A stretch of DNA of 64,000 nt, from contig OY741271.1 in assembly GCA_963514095.1 (NCBI GenBank), forward strand, positions 23,249,561 through 23,313,560, given 5' to 3'. Positions within the stretch are counted from its first letter, which is position 1. Every line of letters starts with the position of its first letter. This DNA comes from Eutrigla gurnardus (Eukaryota; Chordata; Actinopteri; Perciformes; Triglidae). The translations under genes were made by a program, and so were the position numbers. Below are positions 48,678-60,398 of the stretch, piece after piece. Under the pieces are notes generated by a model, which saw nothing but the letters and a program-made list of their open reading frames with translations, did not search any database and had not been told where the DNA came from.

Positions 48678-50288
48678 CTATTCATTCTTGGACTTGGATG
48701 TGGACTTCTTGATCTTTATCAAACATTTAATGAGACATCTACAGGAAACCCAAACTAATGCGATAAACAGCAAACCAAATGCTAGAAGTACTGCCATCAC
48801 GTCTAGACAGTAATAGGCGTACCATGGCAACTTATATGACTCAGTGCGCAGATGCGCTGCGCCCTTGTGCCTCATGACGTACTCTGTCCAGAAAACAGCA
48901 CTGTCTATGGGTTTCATTGGTTTGTCAAGATGAAGTTTTGACAGCTTGAGCATATTCTGTTTGTACAGCATTTCTGGGTCTAGAATATTCTTCAGAGCAC
49001 TCGTAAGAGACTTTTCATCCAAGGTTGTCACTTCAACAATCTCACCTACTCCCCGGGATTTCAGGCGCACCATGTTGTCGTACTGGTCAAAGATGAGAGG
49101 AATGCCCAGAATCGGAACACCATGGTAGATGGCCTCGTAAATTCCATTAGTACCCCCATGGGTGACAAAGACCTTGGTTTTAGGGTGACCTAGTATATCG
49201 TTTTGAGGCAGCCATTCAACCTGCATCGTGTTGTTTCCCAGAGTGACGGGTCTTTTCCCGATGTGTCTCCACACGACCTTCTGAGGGAGGTTGGCAAATG
49301 CTGAGGCAATGCTCTCCGATATTTCAGGGCCGAGGTCGCTCAGCAAGGTCCCCAGAGTCATGATAATCACCCCGTGTTCACCAGAACTCTGCATAAAATC
49401 CTCTAAATCTGATGGGAGAGGCTTGGAGGGCTTACCCTGGAAGCCTCCGATGTAGACGACGTTGGGCATGGTGGGACGTGGGTATTCGAATGTAAAGTCA
49501 ACCCGCATTAGCCAGAGGTCAGCTCCCTGCATGAGAGACATGACATTGACATCGGGTCCAAAATAACGATCACACACAGCCTGGTAAGGCGGATTTGAGA
49601 TATAATGGTACATGTAAATCAGTACACCATGAGAAATTATATTATTGATTCTTTGGAAGAAGTTCATCTTGTCAGAGTTGTCCGTGAACAGCTGGGGGAT
49701 GTAGGATAGAGGAGAAGGAGCGATGGCGAAGTGGGCCTCGCCATTGAAAAGCCAGCGCACATTGAATACTAGGGGAAGGTGAAGAAAGTGTGCCAACAGC
49801 ACTCCGCCTGGAAACGCCGGGTCGGTCAGAAAGAGATCATATCCAGTTTCATTCAGTTCCTCAATCAGTGTCTTATTCTCAAAGATGGTGACGACCATAT
49901 TTGCCACGACTTTCTGGTTCTCCTTCAACATGCTGAAAAGGTTCCTATAAAATTCCAGAAACGCCCACAGCGTGCCTTTGTGCCGACGGATCTCTATCGA
50001 CCTCTTCAAGAAAGACGTCATGAAGGTTTGGCTCTCTAAGTTCTGGGTCTTTTCCTGGGCGATGGTGATGGACCTGTAATAGGGGGAGGATTCCGAAACG
50101 TACCAGCTGGTGGAGGAGCGGAGTACTGTGATTTGGTGGCCCTGAGAGTGAAGCGCCTCCACCAAGATTTTCATGTTAAGCCAGTGGCTCCCATCTATGG
50201 GGTACACCAGCACTTTTCCTCCATCACAACTGGAAGACAGCGTGGCTGAGAAAAGTAGGAGGAATGCCAGGGCTGGATATGACCCCAT
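48678..50288 (-). CDS. UDP-glucuronosyltransferase, UGT5-like
   Basis: ER-membrane enzyme that transfers glucuronic acid from UDP-glucuronate to lipophilic substrates. The coding region is one uninterrupted exon of 536 aa. The true start is the ATG at 50288, two bases after a splice acceptor (CTCTACAG); the preceding in-frame triplet is GTG. Landmarks, numbered from that ATG: signal peptide 1-21, catalytic His35 in DGSHW, Asp156 in LTDP, the C-terminal UDP-sugar signature from WLPQND (about 359) through FVTHGGTNGIYEAIYHGVP (about 374-392) to DQYDN, a single transmembrane helix about 495-517, and a KSKNE tail, a KxKxx ER-retrieval motif. A non-coding first exon may end at 51340 (CTAAG before GTGAGG). 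Intronless coding exons are, as I recall, typical of the fish UGT5 family; subfamily remains inferred. Confidence 0.9.
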   Translation of the reverse strand: MGSYPALAFLLLFSATLSSSCDGGKVLVYPIDGSHWLNMKILVEALHSQGHQITVLRSSTSWYVSESSPYYRSITIAQEKTQNLESQTFMTSFLKRSIEIRRHKGTLWAFLEFYRNLFSMLKENQKVVANMVVTIFENKTLIEELNETGYDLFLTDPAFPGGVLLAHFLHLPLVFNVRWLFNGEAHFAIAPSPLSYIPQLFTDNSDKMNFFQRINNIISHGVLIYMYHYISNPPYQAVCDRYFGPDVNVMSLMQGADLWLMRVDFTFEYPRPTMPNVVYIGGFQGKPSKPLPSDLEDFMQSSGEHGVIIMTLGTLLSDLGPEISESIASAFANLPQKVVWRHIGKRPVTLGNNTMQVEWLPQNDILGHPKTKVFVTHGGTNGIYEAIYHGVPILGIPLIFDQYDNMVRLKSRGVGEIVEVTTLDEKSLTSALKNILDPEMLYKQNMLKLSKLHLDKPMKPIDSAVFWTEYVMRHKGAAHLRTESYKLPWYAYYCLDVMAVLLAFGLLFIALVWVSCRCLIKCLIKIKKSTSKSKNE

Positions 50289-50291
50289 CAC

Positions 50292-51339
50292 TGTAGAGGA
50301 GACACAGAACTTTACTCAACACATAGTTGCTGATGATATTACATTTAACTAAAAATGTTGAGAAATAAGTTAACATTTTGCATTGAATATGTTGGTAGGA
50401 TGAGTCAAAAGATTCCTCCTGCTGGTAATTCAGTAGATACTGCATGGAGGTTGTAAAACCAAATCCATTGACCTAAAAGAGGGTCAAAAGCCCTTTAGAG
50501 CTGCACTGTGCTTGTTCAAATACACAGTAAGATCCATGTTATGATTATATATGATATATGTTTTTGTTCTGCCAATACCCCGTGGCATTTTCAAATGTTT
50601 CAAACTACTTTGGAAACATTTGGTGTGTTAATGTTCAGTCTTTTGCTTGACAGTATATATTGTCTAAAAGATTGCCTGCTACATTTTGCCCTTTGTTCAG
50701 AATCTGTTCCCCCCCCTGTAACTGTTAAGTAATGCTGAGTATCAATTTATCAAGTCAAAGTCCTTGTGGTCATGATACAATTGCCATGCATCAGTCTTAA
50801 GCATGAGGTCTCATTGCAAAGAATTTTCAGCATGTTTGAGTGTTTCAATGTTAAAGCAAACATGTAACATGACAAATATTTCAGTATCCAGGTTCAAATC
50901 TTATATGTTCAAATAGTTTGTCTGCAAATAATCACTCCATCTTAAACAGGTCTTCAGGGCACAACCACAAACATTTGCAGTACACAGGATATGGTAAAAA
51001 CCATAGCCTAGATGCCCTACCTGTCTGATCTGTCGTATTGACTCATTTTTAGATTAGATGTCAACTGAAACAGGGCATGAACACTTTGAAAATGCTCACG
51101 TGTGTAGAAAGATCTAAAACCTGACATTTGTGGTTTTAAATCTTTCACACATGAGCATTTCCTTGGCAGAAGTTTGTTTCTCTAAAGATGCAACGTCTTC
51201 TATAAAGAAACAAGCTGTTCTGCAGGCCTTTCCATGGAATGAGATAACAATCTTAAGATAAAAAACACTATGTCCATAGAAAGTTTAAAAAGAGCACACA
51301 TGCAGCAACCTCCTGTTTGGCAATAACATGTCTCCTCAC
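50292..51339 (-). other. Probable 5' intron of the UGT gene
   Basis: It is bounded by the acceptor before the UGT start codon and a good donor at 51339-51338 on the minus strand. The sequence upstream of the donor (about 51340-51440) has exon-like composition and would be the leader exon. Nothing else is recognised in the interval. Confidence 0.35.
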
Positions 51340-51449
51340 CTTAGGCTTCTGCGACGAAGAAGTATCTAGGGTCCAATCAAGGAACAGTCCTTCCCGAGCC
51401 TGAAAAGTCCTGCCTGGTGAAAATGCCAGTGAATGTATAACCCTGACCG

Positions 51450-54400
51450 AACCATACGAAGGTCCCCTCCAAACCCTCCGCCCACTTTTTTCCCTCTTGT
51501 TTTGTTTGTCTGAACCAAACACCATCTGGATATGATTTAACAAACGGAATGCAGAGTTGTCTTCAAAATATGAAAGGGGGGTAAATAGTTATAAAGGTAT
51601 TCAAACCCAACCCAAATGTAGCCTCTGGTTGCTAACAGTTTTTTAATAATTCATATATGGCTGTGGTTTTTCGGGGAGGGGGGATGAAAAAAAATCCCTC
51701 TTCCCCCTCCCCTCCCCACATATACACAGTGAGAATTAAGAAAAAAATCCATGCAGTTGCTAAAAACAGTGTTTCTTTATCAAAGGATACAGCATTGGTC
51801 TTGTACTTTCTCCATCTGTCTGTGGTTGAACTTTGAGTCAGAGTACATTAGCTTGCATAATCAGGTAATGTCTGCTCTCCTTTTAACCACATTATATTGT
51901 TTAAGTCGACCACAGAAGTGTATTACTCTCTTTTGCATATGTGAGTAAAAACCGTTAGTGGCTCCAGATGGAGCATTAGGAAAGCCTGATAAACAGCCTC
52001 AAGTGATGTCAGTAATTCTAGGAATGTTTTTGGTGTTTTCACACAAGGGAGGTGAGATAATTAGTGGTACGTCAGCTTCAGAAAAGAGGAGAAGAATGTT
52101 GTAAATGTTCGGACACACCAAACCATATTTAGTATGCATGCTTTCTGGTTTGAGTTCACTTTCTTTTGTCACTATATAACAAAGTTGATTGACATCCCAT
52201 GGGATATTGTTGCATTTCCTGTTGGTATGAAATGAAAAGATGTTTTGTACACTAACTGCTTGATCAATATACTGTGACGATTAGGAGTAGTATTCAGTAG
52301 TAGTTTACATAGTATTATCTGAACCTGTGGGTTTTGATTGATTGTTGACGATTGTATCACATGCTTCAGTGATACCACAACAATGCCCTCACTGCTGTTC
52401 ATCAAAGCAAACACAGGATGAGTGATTGTGGCCTGCATGCTTAGACGTCGTCTTCCAACAACAACAGGCACCTTCTTAGTGACCTTTGCACATGTCGGGA
52501 CGCACCCTCTGAGTGCAGCTCTTCCCCTGGCCATGTGCGTGCGTTGTGAACTCTGTCCCTGGCAAACATTAAAGGACAAGCCCAGTCTGTTGCTATCATA
52601 TGTCACATGTGGCGTGAAAAGAGAGGGCTCGGTAGGGGTGGGGGGTGGGATGAGAATACTTCGCCAGAGGGGTTTAGTTTCTTTAAAAGGAGCATCCGTT
52701 CCGTCGCCACCGGCCTTGTAATCCAGAGTTGCTTCGTTGGAGCGTAGCACAGAATGGAGCTTCCCCAGCTGGAACATGTGAAGCTCCGCCGGTGTGACGG
52801 TGCAGGTGAGCTCACGGATAACCAGCCTCAGCAGAGAGCATGACACGTTACAGCAGAGGTTTCTACAAATCTGTGCCATATGCAGGGCATGTGTGTGTTC
52901 ACGCCGAGTGAGTGCAACGCGGATATGATATGGGAGTAAAAATAGACTTATGTCATGACATGCTATGCTTTGTGCAGCAATGAAATCACTTCCTTGTCGA
53001 GTGAAGCAGATACAAATAGTAAGAAACAGACAAGAAGCCTGCTGTTTTAAGTACTGCATTGTTGCTTTTCTATATTTCTCTCACTCGCTTTGTTTACAGG
53101 TAATAAATGCTTTGCATGTATATGAGTGGTAATGATCTCGAGTCACGTTATGAGACAGAAAAAGACAGCTGCCGTAACCAGGTCCTGCAACCTCGCCGCA
53201 AACAGAAATGGGTATTAACATCTGATTCTGCAAGCTGACCACCATGAAAGGTGTCACTTTTTTGCTCATGAATTTTTACATTTTCCTTGAAAAACTCCCA
53301 ATGCTAGTGTGTGTGTGTCTGAGAGTGAGTGTGTGAGAGAGAGCAGTCTACATGAGAGAGGGGATATAGCTGTAGTAGTAGTAAAAGCCCCGACTCCAAA
53401 AGAGAAAACACTGGCCATTCGTGGCTAATCGCTGCCCAAAACAACTGCCTGTTAGACAGACACAGTCTCTCTCAGTTATTATAATATTTGAATAAACATA
53501 CATGTCTGGCATCCTGCAGCCTCAACTCACAGCCACCATTCCAGGTGTCTCCAGATGTGTAGGATCAAAGGGTCATTGTTATTCTATATCACACCCGGTG
53601 CCTGAGTGACACTTCAATACAATGGGCTTGTCTGGCGACACCCCTGGTTGACAAATGGTCCTCCAGTACACATTGAGGATAGGCACACATCCCTAGAACA
53701 CAAAGCACTCTAAAGTATAACTAAAGTATAATGACAAAACATCTGAAGACTCTTGGAATGGACATGTATAAGTCCTGATCATACCAGAAACACATGATTA
53801 AATAGGAATTTCACTCACAGACCCTTTCTTTTGGGATCAAGCAGCGTAAGTTTCACATGAAGAGATGCAGCTGATTTTCAGTGTCTGGTTTGGCAGTTTT
53901 TTCGTCTGCTCAGTTTGCAGAGAAAATTGAAAAAAGTTGTTTTGTACTTAAAGGCAAATGTTTTACATTTTGAGGAATACACTCACTGGCTTTCTGGCAG
54001 AGTTAGCTGAGAAGATAGATACGATTTCAATGTGAAGTTACAGTCAGATTTAACAAACAAGACAAAATGTGTTAATCATTGAGTTAAAGCGATGCTGATA
54101 AGCAGATTTTGTTATCTTTGAACAAAACCACACTTGCTGTTTCCGCGTAGCCCTTGAATTGAACTGAAACTGTCTCCTGCATGTACAGCTTCATGATCAA
54201 CCGACAGACACGAGTGTTTCCGATGCTCTAATCTGACTCCCACGCCAGAAGGGAATAGTTGAACTAAGTTGAACTTTTCCTTTAAAGGTTCTCAGTTTGA
54301 AATTCAGAGCAGAGGGATTGTCTCCACGCGGCTTGTGAACAGCTGAGCCAGCGGCTAGTATTTAAACTGGAAGCAGCTGGACACTGGAGTACCCACAACC

Positions 54401-55508
54401 TGCTTCTAGTTCAGGGCGAAGAGATAATTTGATATAAATGTGCACATTTCAATGGCTTTAATTAGAGCAATAGTCTTTTTAACTAAAATAAACAACACAA
54501 GGAATTTCTCAAGGTGGAATGATATAAACCCAGTGACTTAACGGTCTCGTAGAGTGTTTTTTACGCACCGTTTCAACATGAATGCTGGTTTAAAACGGGT
54601 AGTCTGAACACTGCAGACACTGATGCACACAAGATGTGTTGAAGACTGGAGGAATCTGCCAATGGCGAGAAGGCAGAATTAGATTTGTATGCTCCTTAAA
54701 GTGTATATAATCTTGCGATACTACATTTTCTCCTATGTGCAGAAGAACCTTTTCTTTTGACGCTTCTGGGCTTTTTCCTTGCAATTAAGGATATTTATAT
54801 TGTTTTATAAATGGTGAAACAGTGACTCCTCAGTCATTCCTGTGTCACACTGGGAATGGCTCATGCTGCAGCATTAAAAGATCTTCAGATGCTGATATGA
54901 TGTCTACTGGTATTTCATTGCCAAACTCTCATCTGCACTATAATAAACTGATATTTCAGTTGCAGCGACAGGTGTATTAGCTGAAGCCCAGTTTCCATGT
55001 ACACACAACAGCACAATATGTCCTTAACAACAACCTCACTTCTTAGAGTATCCCAGATTTCAGATTACGGTTTAAACTGCCCTCTAGTGGCAGAAAATGA
55101 GAAGAGCCACTCCACACGTAACCGCTCGGGCTCATTTGAATTCCTGAGAGGTTCCCACCTCCGTTACACTTGCCTCATGTGATCCTGTCGCTGTTACTCT
55201 CACTGAGAAACCAGCTGTGTGTCCACAACAGGAGGTGTACAGGATGGTGGACGTGAATGCTCCTCTGCTGTCTGACATCATTTTGGCAGCTTTCCCTCTG
55301 GCCTGTTTTTTAAACCATGAAACAGATTGAGAGGCAGACAAGCAGCCTGGCTTCAGGTCCTCCCCCCCCCTCTCTCTCCTGCTTACCAAGTACTTCTCCT
55401 TGGCAACAGTCAGCTGACCTGCAGTAGGTAGTGTTCAGTGAAGCACGCAGATCACAGAGCTGCACACCTCCGTCGTTCACGCTCACTCCACCTGCCTCCC
55501 CAGGCCTC
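51450..55508. other. Region between UGT and pfkfb1
   Basis: No known gene is recognised. It contains a 295-codon minus-strand open frame (52172-53059) discussed separately, a piece of the percomorph repeat at about 53950-54100 (TTTTACATTTTGAGGAATAC and AGTTAGCTGAGAAGATAGAT), and otherwise unannotated sequence. pfkfb1 promoter elements presumably lie at the right end but none is clear. Confidence 0.4.
52172..53059 (-). CDS. Unrecognised 295-codon open reading frame
   Basis: An ATG-initiated frame of 295 codons runs without interruption on the minus strand. I recognise no domain, signal peptide or repeat. Cysteines cluster near residues 64-80 (QICRNLCCNVSCS), and a proline-rich stretch (PPPTPTEP) lies in the middle. 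A frame this long is unlikely by chance in this base composition, but an exon boundary inside it, or an uninterrupted stretch of non-coding DNA, remains possible. It lies in the spacer between the UGT gene and pfkfb1. No neighbouring exon with matching phase is evident. Treat as hypothetical. Confidence 0.15.
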   Translation of the reverse strand: MQYLKQQASCLFLTICICFTRQGSDFIAAQSIACHDISLFLLPYHIRVALTRREHTHALHMAQICRNLCCNVSCSLLRLVIRELTCTVTPAELHMFQLGKLHSVLRSNEATLDYKAGGDGTDAPFKETKPLWRSILIPPPTPTEPSLFTPHVTYDSNRLGLSFNVCQGQSSQRTHMARGRAALRGCVPTCAKVTKKVPVVVGRRRLSMQATITHPVFALMNSSEGIVVVSLKHVIQSSTINQNPQVQIILCKLLLNTTPNRHSILIKQLVYKTSFHFIPTGNATISHGMSINFVI

Positions 55509-58500
55509 ATGGCTCTCACAGTTGGCACCGAGCACCAAAAACTCACGCAGACTCCTCTGCTCAAGATCTGGGTGCCATGGATGGGCTGCAACTTGAACCG
55601 TAGGAGAGGATGTAAGTGCGGTGAACACCGCCTGGCTCGGCTTGCATAGAAGAAGAATTGTGATATAGTTTTGCTGCTGTTTGCTCTGCCTACACTTTTA
55701 ACTTGTTCTTGTTTCAGATGAGACTGTGGAGTTTTTACTTCCAGCAGTGATAGATGTGTGTTTGGTTCACAAGGCTGAATCCACCAGGACTGAGCTCTGT
55801 CGGGTTTTGATGGATGTGGGTGGGCAGGCGGCAGTCTGAGAGACAGAGAGCAGTCAGTCATGGGATGTCAGCCAGACTGGACCAAGCCAGGTCTGAGTTG
55901 GCTCTCTGTTCAGTGCCTGACACGGGCCTTTGAGCAGTTTGCTGACGCAGCATACTCCATTCATAATCGAACAGCCTGGATGCCCTCCCTGTCCCTGTGC
56001 AGACACACACAGGCCATCCGGGTCCTTTTTTCGTGGTGGTGGGGGGGGGGGGGGGGCTGCTAACTGGCAAGCAACCCTGCCTTTTTAAATACATCTCTTG
56101 AGAAAGACAAGCATGTAACAACTGGGTCATGACTGGGTAAGAAACACACAAACCCTTTAAAGTGATGTTGGATTTCTGAGCAGAGAACGCTGATTTATCT
56201 CAGAGGTCATTTTCATTTCTTCACTGTAGCTTCAGTAAATAATGGTAGAGTAGTTCAGTCACAGTCTGAACCGAAGCCTGACATTTGAATGATAACGGTG
56301 TTGTATTGGGATCATTGACGAGCTGAGCTGATTTGTAACCACCTGCAGGGAAGAGACTGACATTTTTAACACACTCGGAGATTAGGAGTGTTCTTTTTTT
56401 CTTCTTGTGATTGTCAGCCATATGGTGCTGTACACTGTGGTGCTCTGTTGATGTGACTACCTGAGGAGGAGGAGGAGGAGGAGGAGCATCTGGTCAGTAA
56501 ATGTTTTTCTCTTCAAGGTTGTATTCGACTATTTGCAGATGGCATTATTTTTTTGTAAGTGTTTATTTGAATTTGTGGTTGGTTGGACAGTTTTCTGTGT
56601 CACACGCCGCCAAAGACAGATGCAGATAAGCCGTGTGACTCACTACACCGGCTGCAGACATTTGAGCTGCACCTTGGAGCTCTTATTCTCTTAATGAAGA
56701 TTACCTTGGCAGCGAAACCCCCGACACATGTCGCTGTGTGTGTGAATCTCCGTCCGAACACGGCGAGGCTTAACGCTCTTCTGCCGAATGACATACATTC
56801 ATCCTTACTTCACTATATGTCTATTATGTGTTTGTCTTCACCTCAGCCTCGGTGCCTCAGTTCTGTAACTCTCCCACCATGATTGTGATGGTGGGTTTGC
56901 CAGCCAGAGGGAAGACGTACATCTCCAAGAAGCTCACCCGCTACCTGAACTGGATCGGAGTGCCTACAAAAAGTCAGTCCTGGTTATAGAGATGTATGAG
57001 TTATTCACTGAGTGTCTATACTATGGTATTAAATCATCATGCAGTGAACACCGTTGGTTATCTGTTTTTTTTACTCATCCAGTGTTCAACGTGGGTCAGT
57101 ACCGCAGGGAGGCTGTCAAGATCTATAAGAACTTTGAGTTCTTCAACCCTGACAACGAGGAGGCCATGAGGATCCGCAAGTAAGAAGACAAAAGAGACCG
57201 TTTTGTGTTAGAATTATTACTAGTTTTATAAATATAGTTTTAAACATATGTTTGCTCCTTTGTCATTTCTCTCTCAGGGCCTGTGCAGCAGCCGCTCTCA
57301 AGGACGTTGCTGCCTACTTCTCAAAGGAACAGGGACAAGTAGCCGTGAGCAATAATTTGTTGTAAAATGTAGTAGGCTTTATAAAAACATAACTTTGACC
57401 ATAAATATATAACATGTGTGAGACATGATATGTATCTGAGCATAAACTATAATATTATATAGCATGTTTTTTTTTAAATAAATTGTCCAACAACATAATG
57501 TTTTCTTATAATTCAGGTGCTTGACTGTTAACCATCATTATGAATGATGTAAATGTAATTTATTTGCTAATATTAACTCCTGATCCATGTTCCATCCAGG
57601 TTTTTGATGCCACCAACACCACCAGGGAAAGGAGGGCAATCATCCTTAGTTATGCAAACGAGAGGGGCTACAAAGTGAGTACATTTGTGGAAGTTAGACA
57701 TTTTTGGCAAATATTCTTATTGACTTTCTTTCTGAGCGATCGATGAGAAGAGTGAAAGTATTCATTATCATATGGGTCTGTTCGTTTTGAAGCTAGAGCA
57801 AGATGTCGGTGACCAAGACTCGAAGCAAAAAGAAACCAGCTATATATTTAATATTTAATAAATAAAACCTTCTGAATGGCTTCTTGTATGCAGGTGTTCT
57901 TTGTGGAATCAATCTGTGAAGACCCAGAAATCATTGCGGAGAACATTAGGGTTAGTCAACGACGTTTTTTTAACAGTGAATGTTTGCAGAGACTGAAAGA
58001 TTGTACTGTTCTTAATAAAGTTCAAAAACTTTCCTTTCCAGCAAGTCAAATTTGGGAGTCCAGATTACGTGGATTGTGACATAGATGAGGCCATGGAAGA
58101 CTTCAGCCACCGCATAGAGTGTTACAGGGCCAGCTACATGCCTATCGACGACGAGAAAGACAGGTACCGTCCTCAAATAGATCACAAAGGAAGTGGATGC
58201 TCTTCCCCTTAATTAACCCCCAATGCTGACTTCAAACAGGAAGCTCTCCTACATCAAGATCTTCGACGTGGGCAGTAGATACCTGGTGAACCGGGTCCAA
58301 GACCACATTCAAAGCAGGATAGTCTACTACCTCATGAACATCCACGTCACACCGAGATCCATCTACCTGAGCCGCCACGGAGAGAGTGAACTCAACCTGG
58401 TTGGTCGTATTGGTGGAGATCCCGGTCTCTCCCCGAGAGGACAGAAAGTGAGTAGATCACATTAGACCAGTGGAGGAAGGATTTGAGGATTTTGCAGAAG

Positions 58501-60398
58501 AAGAAGAAGACTTGAGTAAAATAATTGCACTGAGGTCGAGCACTTGAGTAAATGTACTAAATTACATACATTTGCACTGATTGTCCCCAGTATGCCAATT
58601 CCTTGGCCACCTTTATCCGAGGTCAGAATATAAGAGACCTAAAGGTGTGGACGAGCCACATGAAGAGGACCATCCAGACTGCAGAAGCTCTGGGAGTCCA
58701 GTATGAGCAGTGGAAGGCCCTCAATGAGATAGACGCTGTAAGTTTCATCTTCACATCTATGTTTTCTTAATATGGGCCGAATGCATTAGAGGTTGTGTAT
58801 TATATAATACAAGGAGTATTCATACAGTCAAATTAATTTAGATTCATTTTAGAGCTTAAACAGTGATGTTCACGCTACTTCTTTGTCACTAAGGGTGTAT
58901 GCGAGGAGCTAACCTACGAGGAGATTCAGGAGAATTTCCCAGAAGAGTTTGCACTGAGAGACCAGGACAAGTATCGTTACCGTTACCCAAAGGGTGAGGT
59001 AAGTTCTCCCCTGAAGACACTGTGACTTTTTTGGTACTTTTGGACAGAGCCATTCTAGCGGTTTCCCCCGTTTCCAGTCTTTGTGCTAAGCTAAGCTAGC
59101 CTTTATTTGGCTGTAGCTTCAGCCAAAACATATTCATTATAAGAGAGTCGGGTTGGTTGAATTGTACAGTATGCGTGCGCTTGTAAAAATGGACTGAGAG
59201 GGGTAAGATAATATGTATTATTCAACCAGAGTCTGGTTGCATTATTGATGACCTCTTCAATAATTTTGTCTCTTGTCCAGTCCTATGAGGACCTTGTCCA
59301 TCGACTAGAGCCGGTGATCATGGAGCTGGAGAGGCAGGAAAACGTCCTGGTTATCTGCCACCAAGCTGTGTTTCGCTGCCTGCTGGCCTACTTTCTAGAT
59401 AAACCTGCAGGTACAGAAATCCAGGCTTGACACAATAGTGTGTGATGTTGTTTTCCACGCCACAGCCACTCCTAATAATCTTATTTCTCCCCCTGTGAAG
59501 ACGCGCTGCCTTATCTAAGATGCCCCCTCCACACAGTGCTCAAACTTACACCGATAGCTTACGGTAGGTGGTAAAGACTTGAGACGTGTGACATATCCAT
59601 ATCCCTGGAAATCTCTCCCTGACAGTCTGGCTTTCTCCTCAATTCCAGGCTGCAAAGTTGAGTCATTTTTCCTCAATATCGAAGCAGTCAACACACACAG
59701 AGAGAGACCAGTGGTAAGTTTCCACAAGCACACGGTTATTATAATAGATACGTAGCTTTGCCAACTATTCTGAGGTAGATTGAATGTCTGATGGCAGGAA
59801 GTCATATTTTGTATTGATGAAATTCACACATGTACAGTGCCTTGCAAAAGTATTCACCCCATTGTTGTTTTTTCCCTATTTTGTAGCATTTCAATTTGGA
59901 ATTATATGTTTTTATATGGATTTTATGTAATAGTCAAAATTGGAGGATATCTATTCAACCCCCTTTGAAGCCCCCCAAAAAGATCAGGTGCTACCAATTA
60001 TCTTCAGAAGTCACATCATCAGTTAAATACATTTCGGAGCACCATTAAATCCATTATTGCAAAATTGAAAAAATATGGTCTGACAACAAACTGCCAAGAG
60101 AGGAGCAACGCTGCTGACGAGGAAAGGAGGAAATTGATTGGAGAGGCACTGTACTAATCAACATGATAGTACGCCGTTTAAGCAGTTAGTATACAAAAAT
60201 GCAAAACACATAATCACTTTACATTAGCAGCAAAAAGCAACAGTGCAAGTTAAGCTTCTGATTGATGAATCTTTTTAGTTTTATGGTTATTATGTGTCTT
60301 TAAACGGACTCTCAGTATTTGTGTCGCTGTGGTTCCAGAATGTTGACGTCAACCGAAACCCGGAGGAGGCTCTGCAGACCGTCCCCGACCACATCTAA
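55509..60398 (+). CDS. pfkfb1: 6-phosphofructo-2-kinase/fructose-2,6-bisphosphatase 1
   Basis: Bifunctional cytosolic enzyme that makes and degrades fructose 2,6-bisphosphate, the allosteric switch between glycolysis and gluconeogenesis. Coding exons: 55509-55611, 56847-56972, 57083-57179, 57278-57344, 57600-57674, 57894-57950, 58042-58163, 58240-58447, 58591-58737, 58894-58998, 59281-59410, 59501-59563, 59649-59713, 60339-60398; all GT-AG, total 474 aa (human PFKFB1 471). Kinase half: Walker A GLPARGKT (51-58) and DATNTTRERR. Phosphatase half: RHGE with His262, NEIDAG, and second His396 in ICHQAV. The N-terminus keeps RRRGSS (31-36), the PKA-site context of liver-type PFKFB1, with S35 split by intron 1. 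Oddities are Ser260 before RHGE, where paralogs have Cys, and Phe400 where they have Met. Paralog choice is supported by the RRRGSSVPQF motif and the itih6 neighbour. Confidence 0.95.
56040..56057. repeat. Long G homopolymer in pfkfb1 intron 1
   Basis: A run of about 17 consecutive G after GTGGTG, prone to sequencing error and able to form a G-quadruplex in the transcript. A (GGA)n run lies nearby at about 56463-56485. Confidence 0.9.
59030..59130 (-). repeat. Dispersed percomorph repeat fragment in pfkfb1 intron 10
   Basis: It contains TTTGGACAGAGCCATTCTAG, CCGTTTCCAGTCTTTGTGC and TAAGCTAAGCTAGCC, the inverse of the plus-orientation arm near 34690 and similar to the copy at 14405-14620. Confidence 0.55.
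59830..60150 (+). mobile_element. Tc1-like transposon remnant in the last pfkfb1 intron
   Basis: It begins ACAGTGCCTTGCAAAAGTAT then TCACCCC, the terminal sequence of a common fish Tc1-like element, and continues with the leader and the start of a degraded transposase-region frame (FGAPLNPLLQN, then QTAKRGATLLTRKGGN). Only the left end is present; the right terminus is missing, so it is immobile. Confidence 0.8.

Noticed and set aside
55310..55861. 183-codon minus-strand open frame
   Set aside because: It lies antisense to pfkfb1 exon 1 and its flanks; no homology is recognised, and the sense exon explains the openness of part of it.
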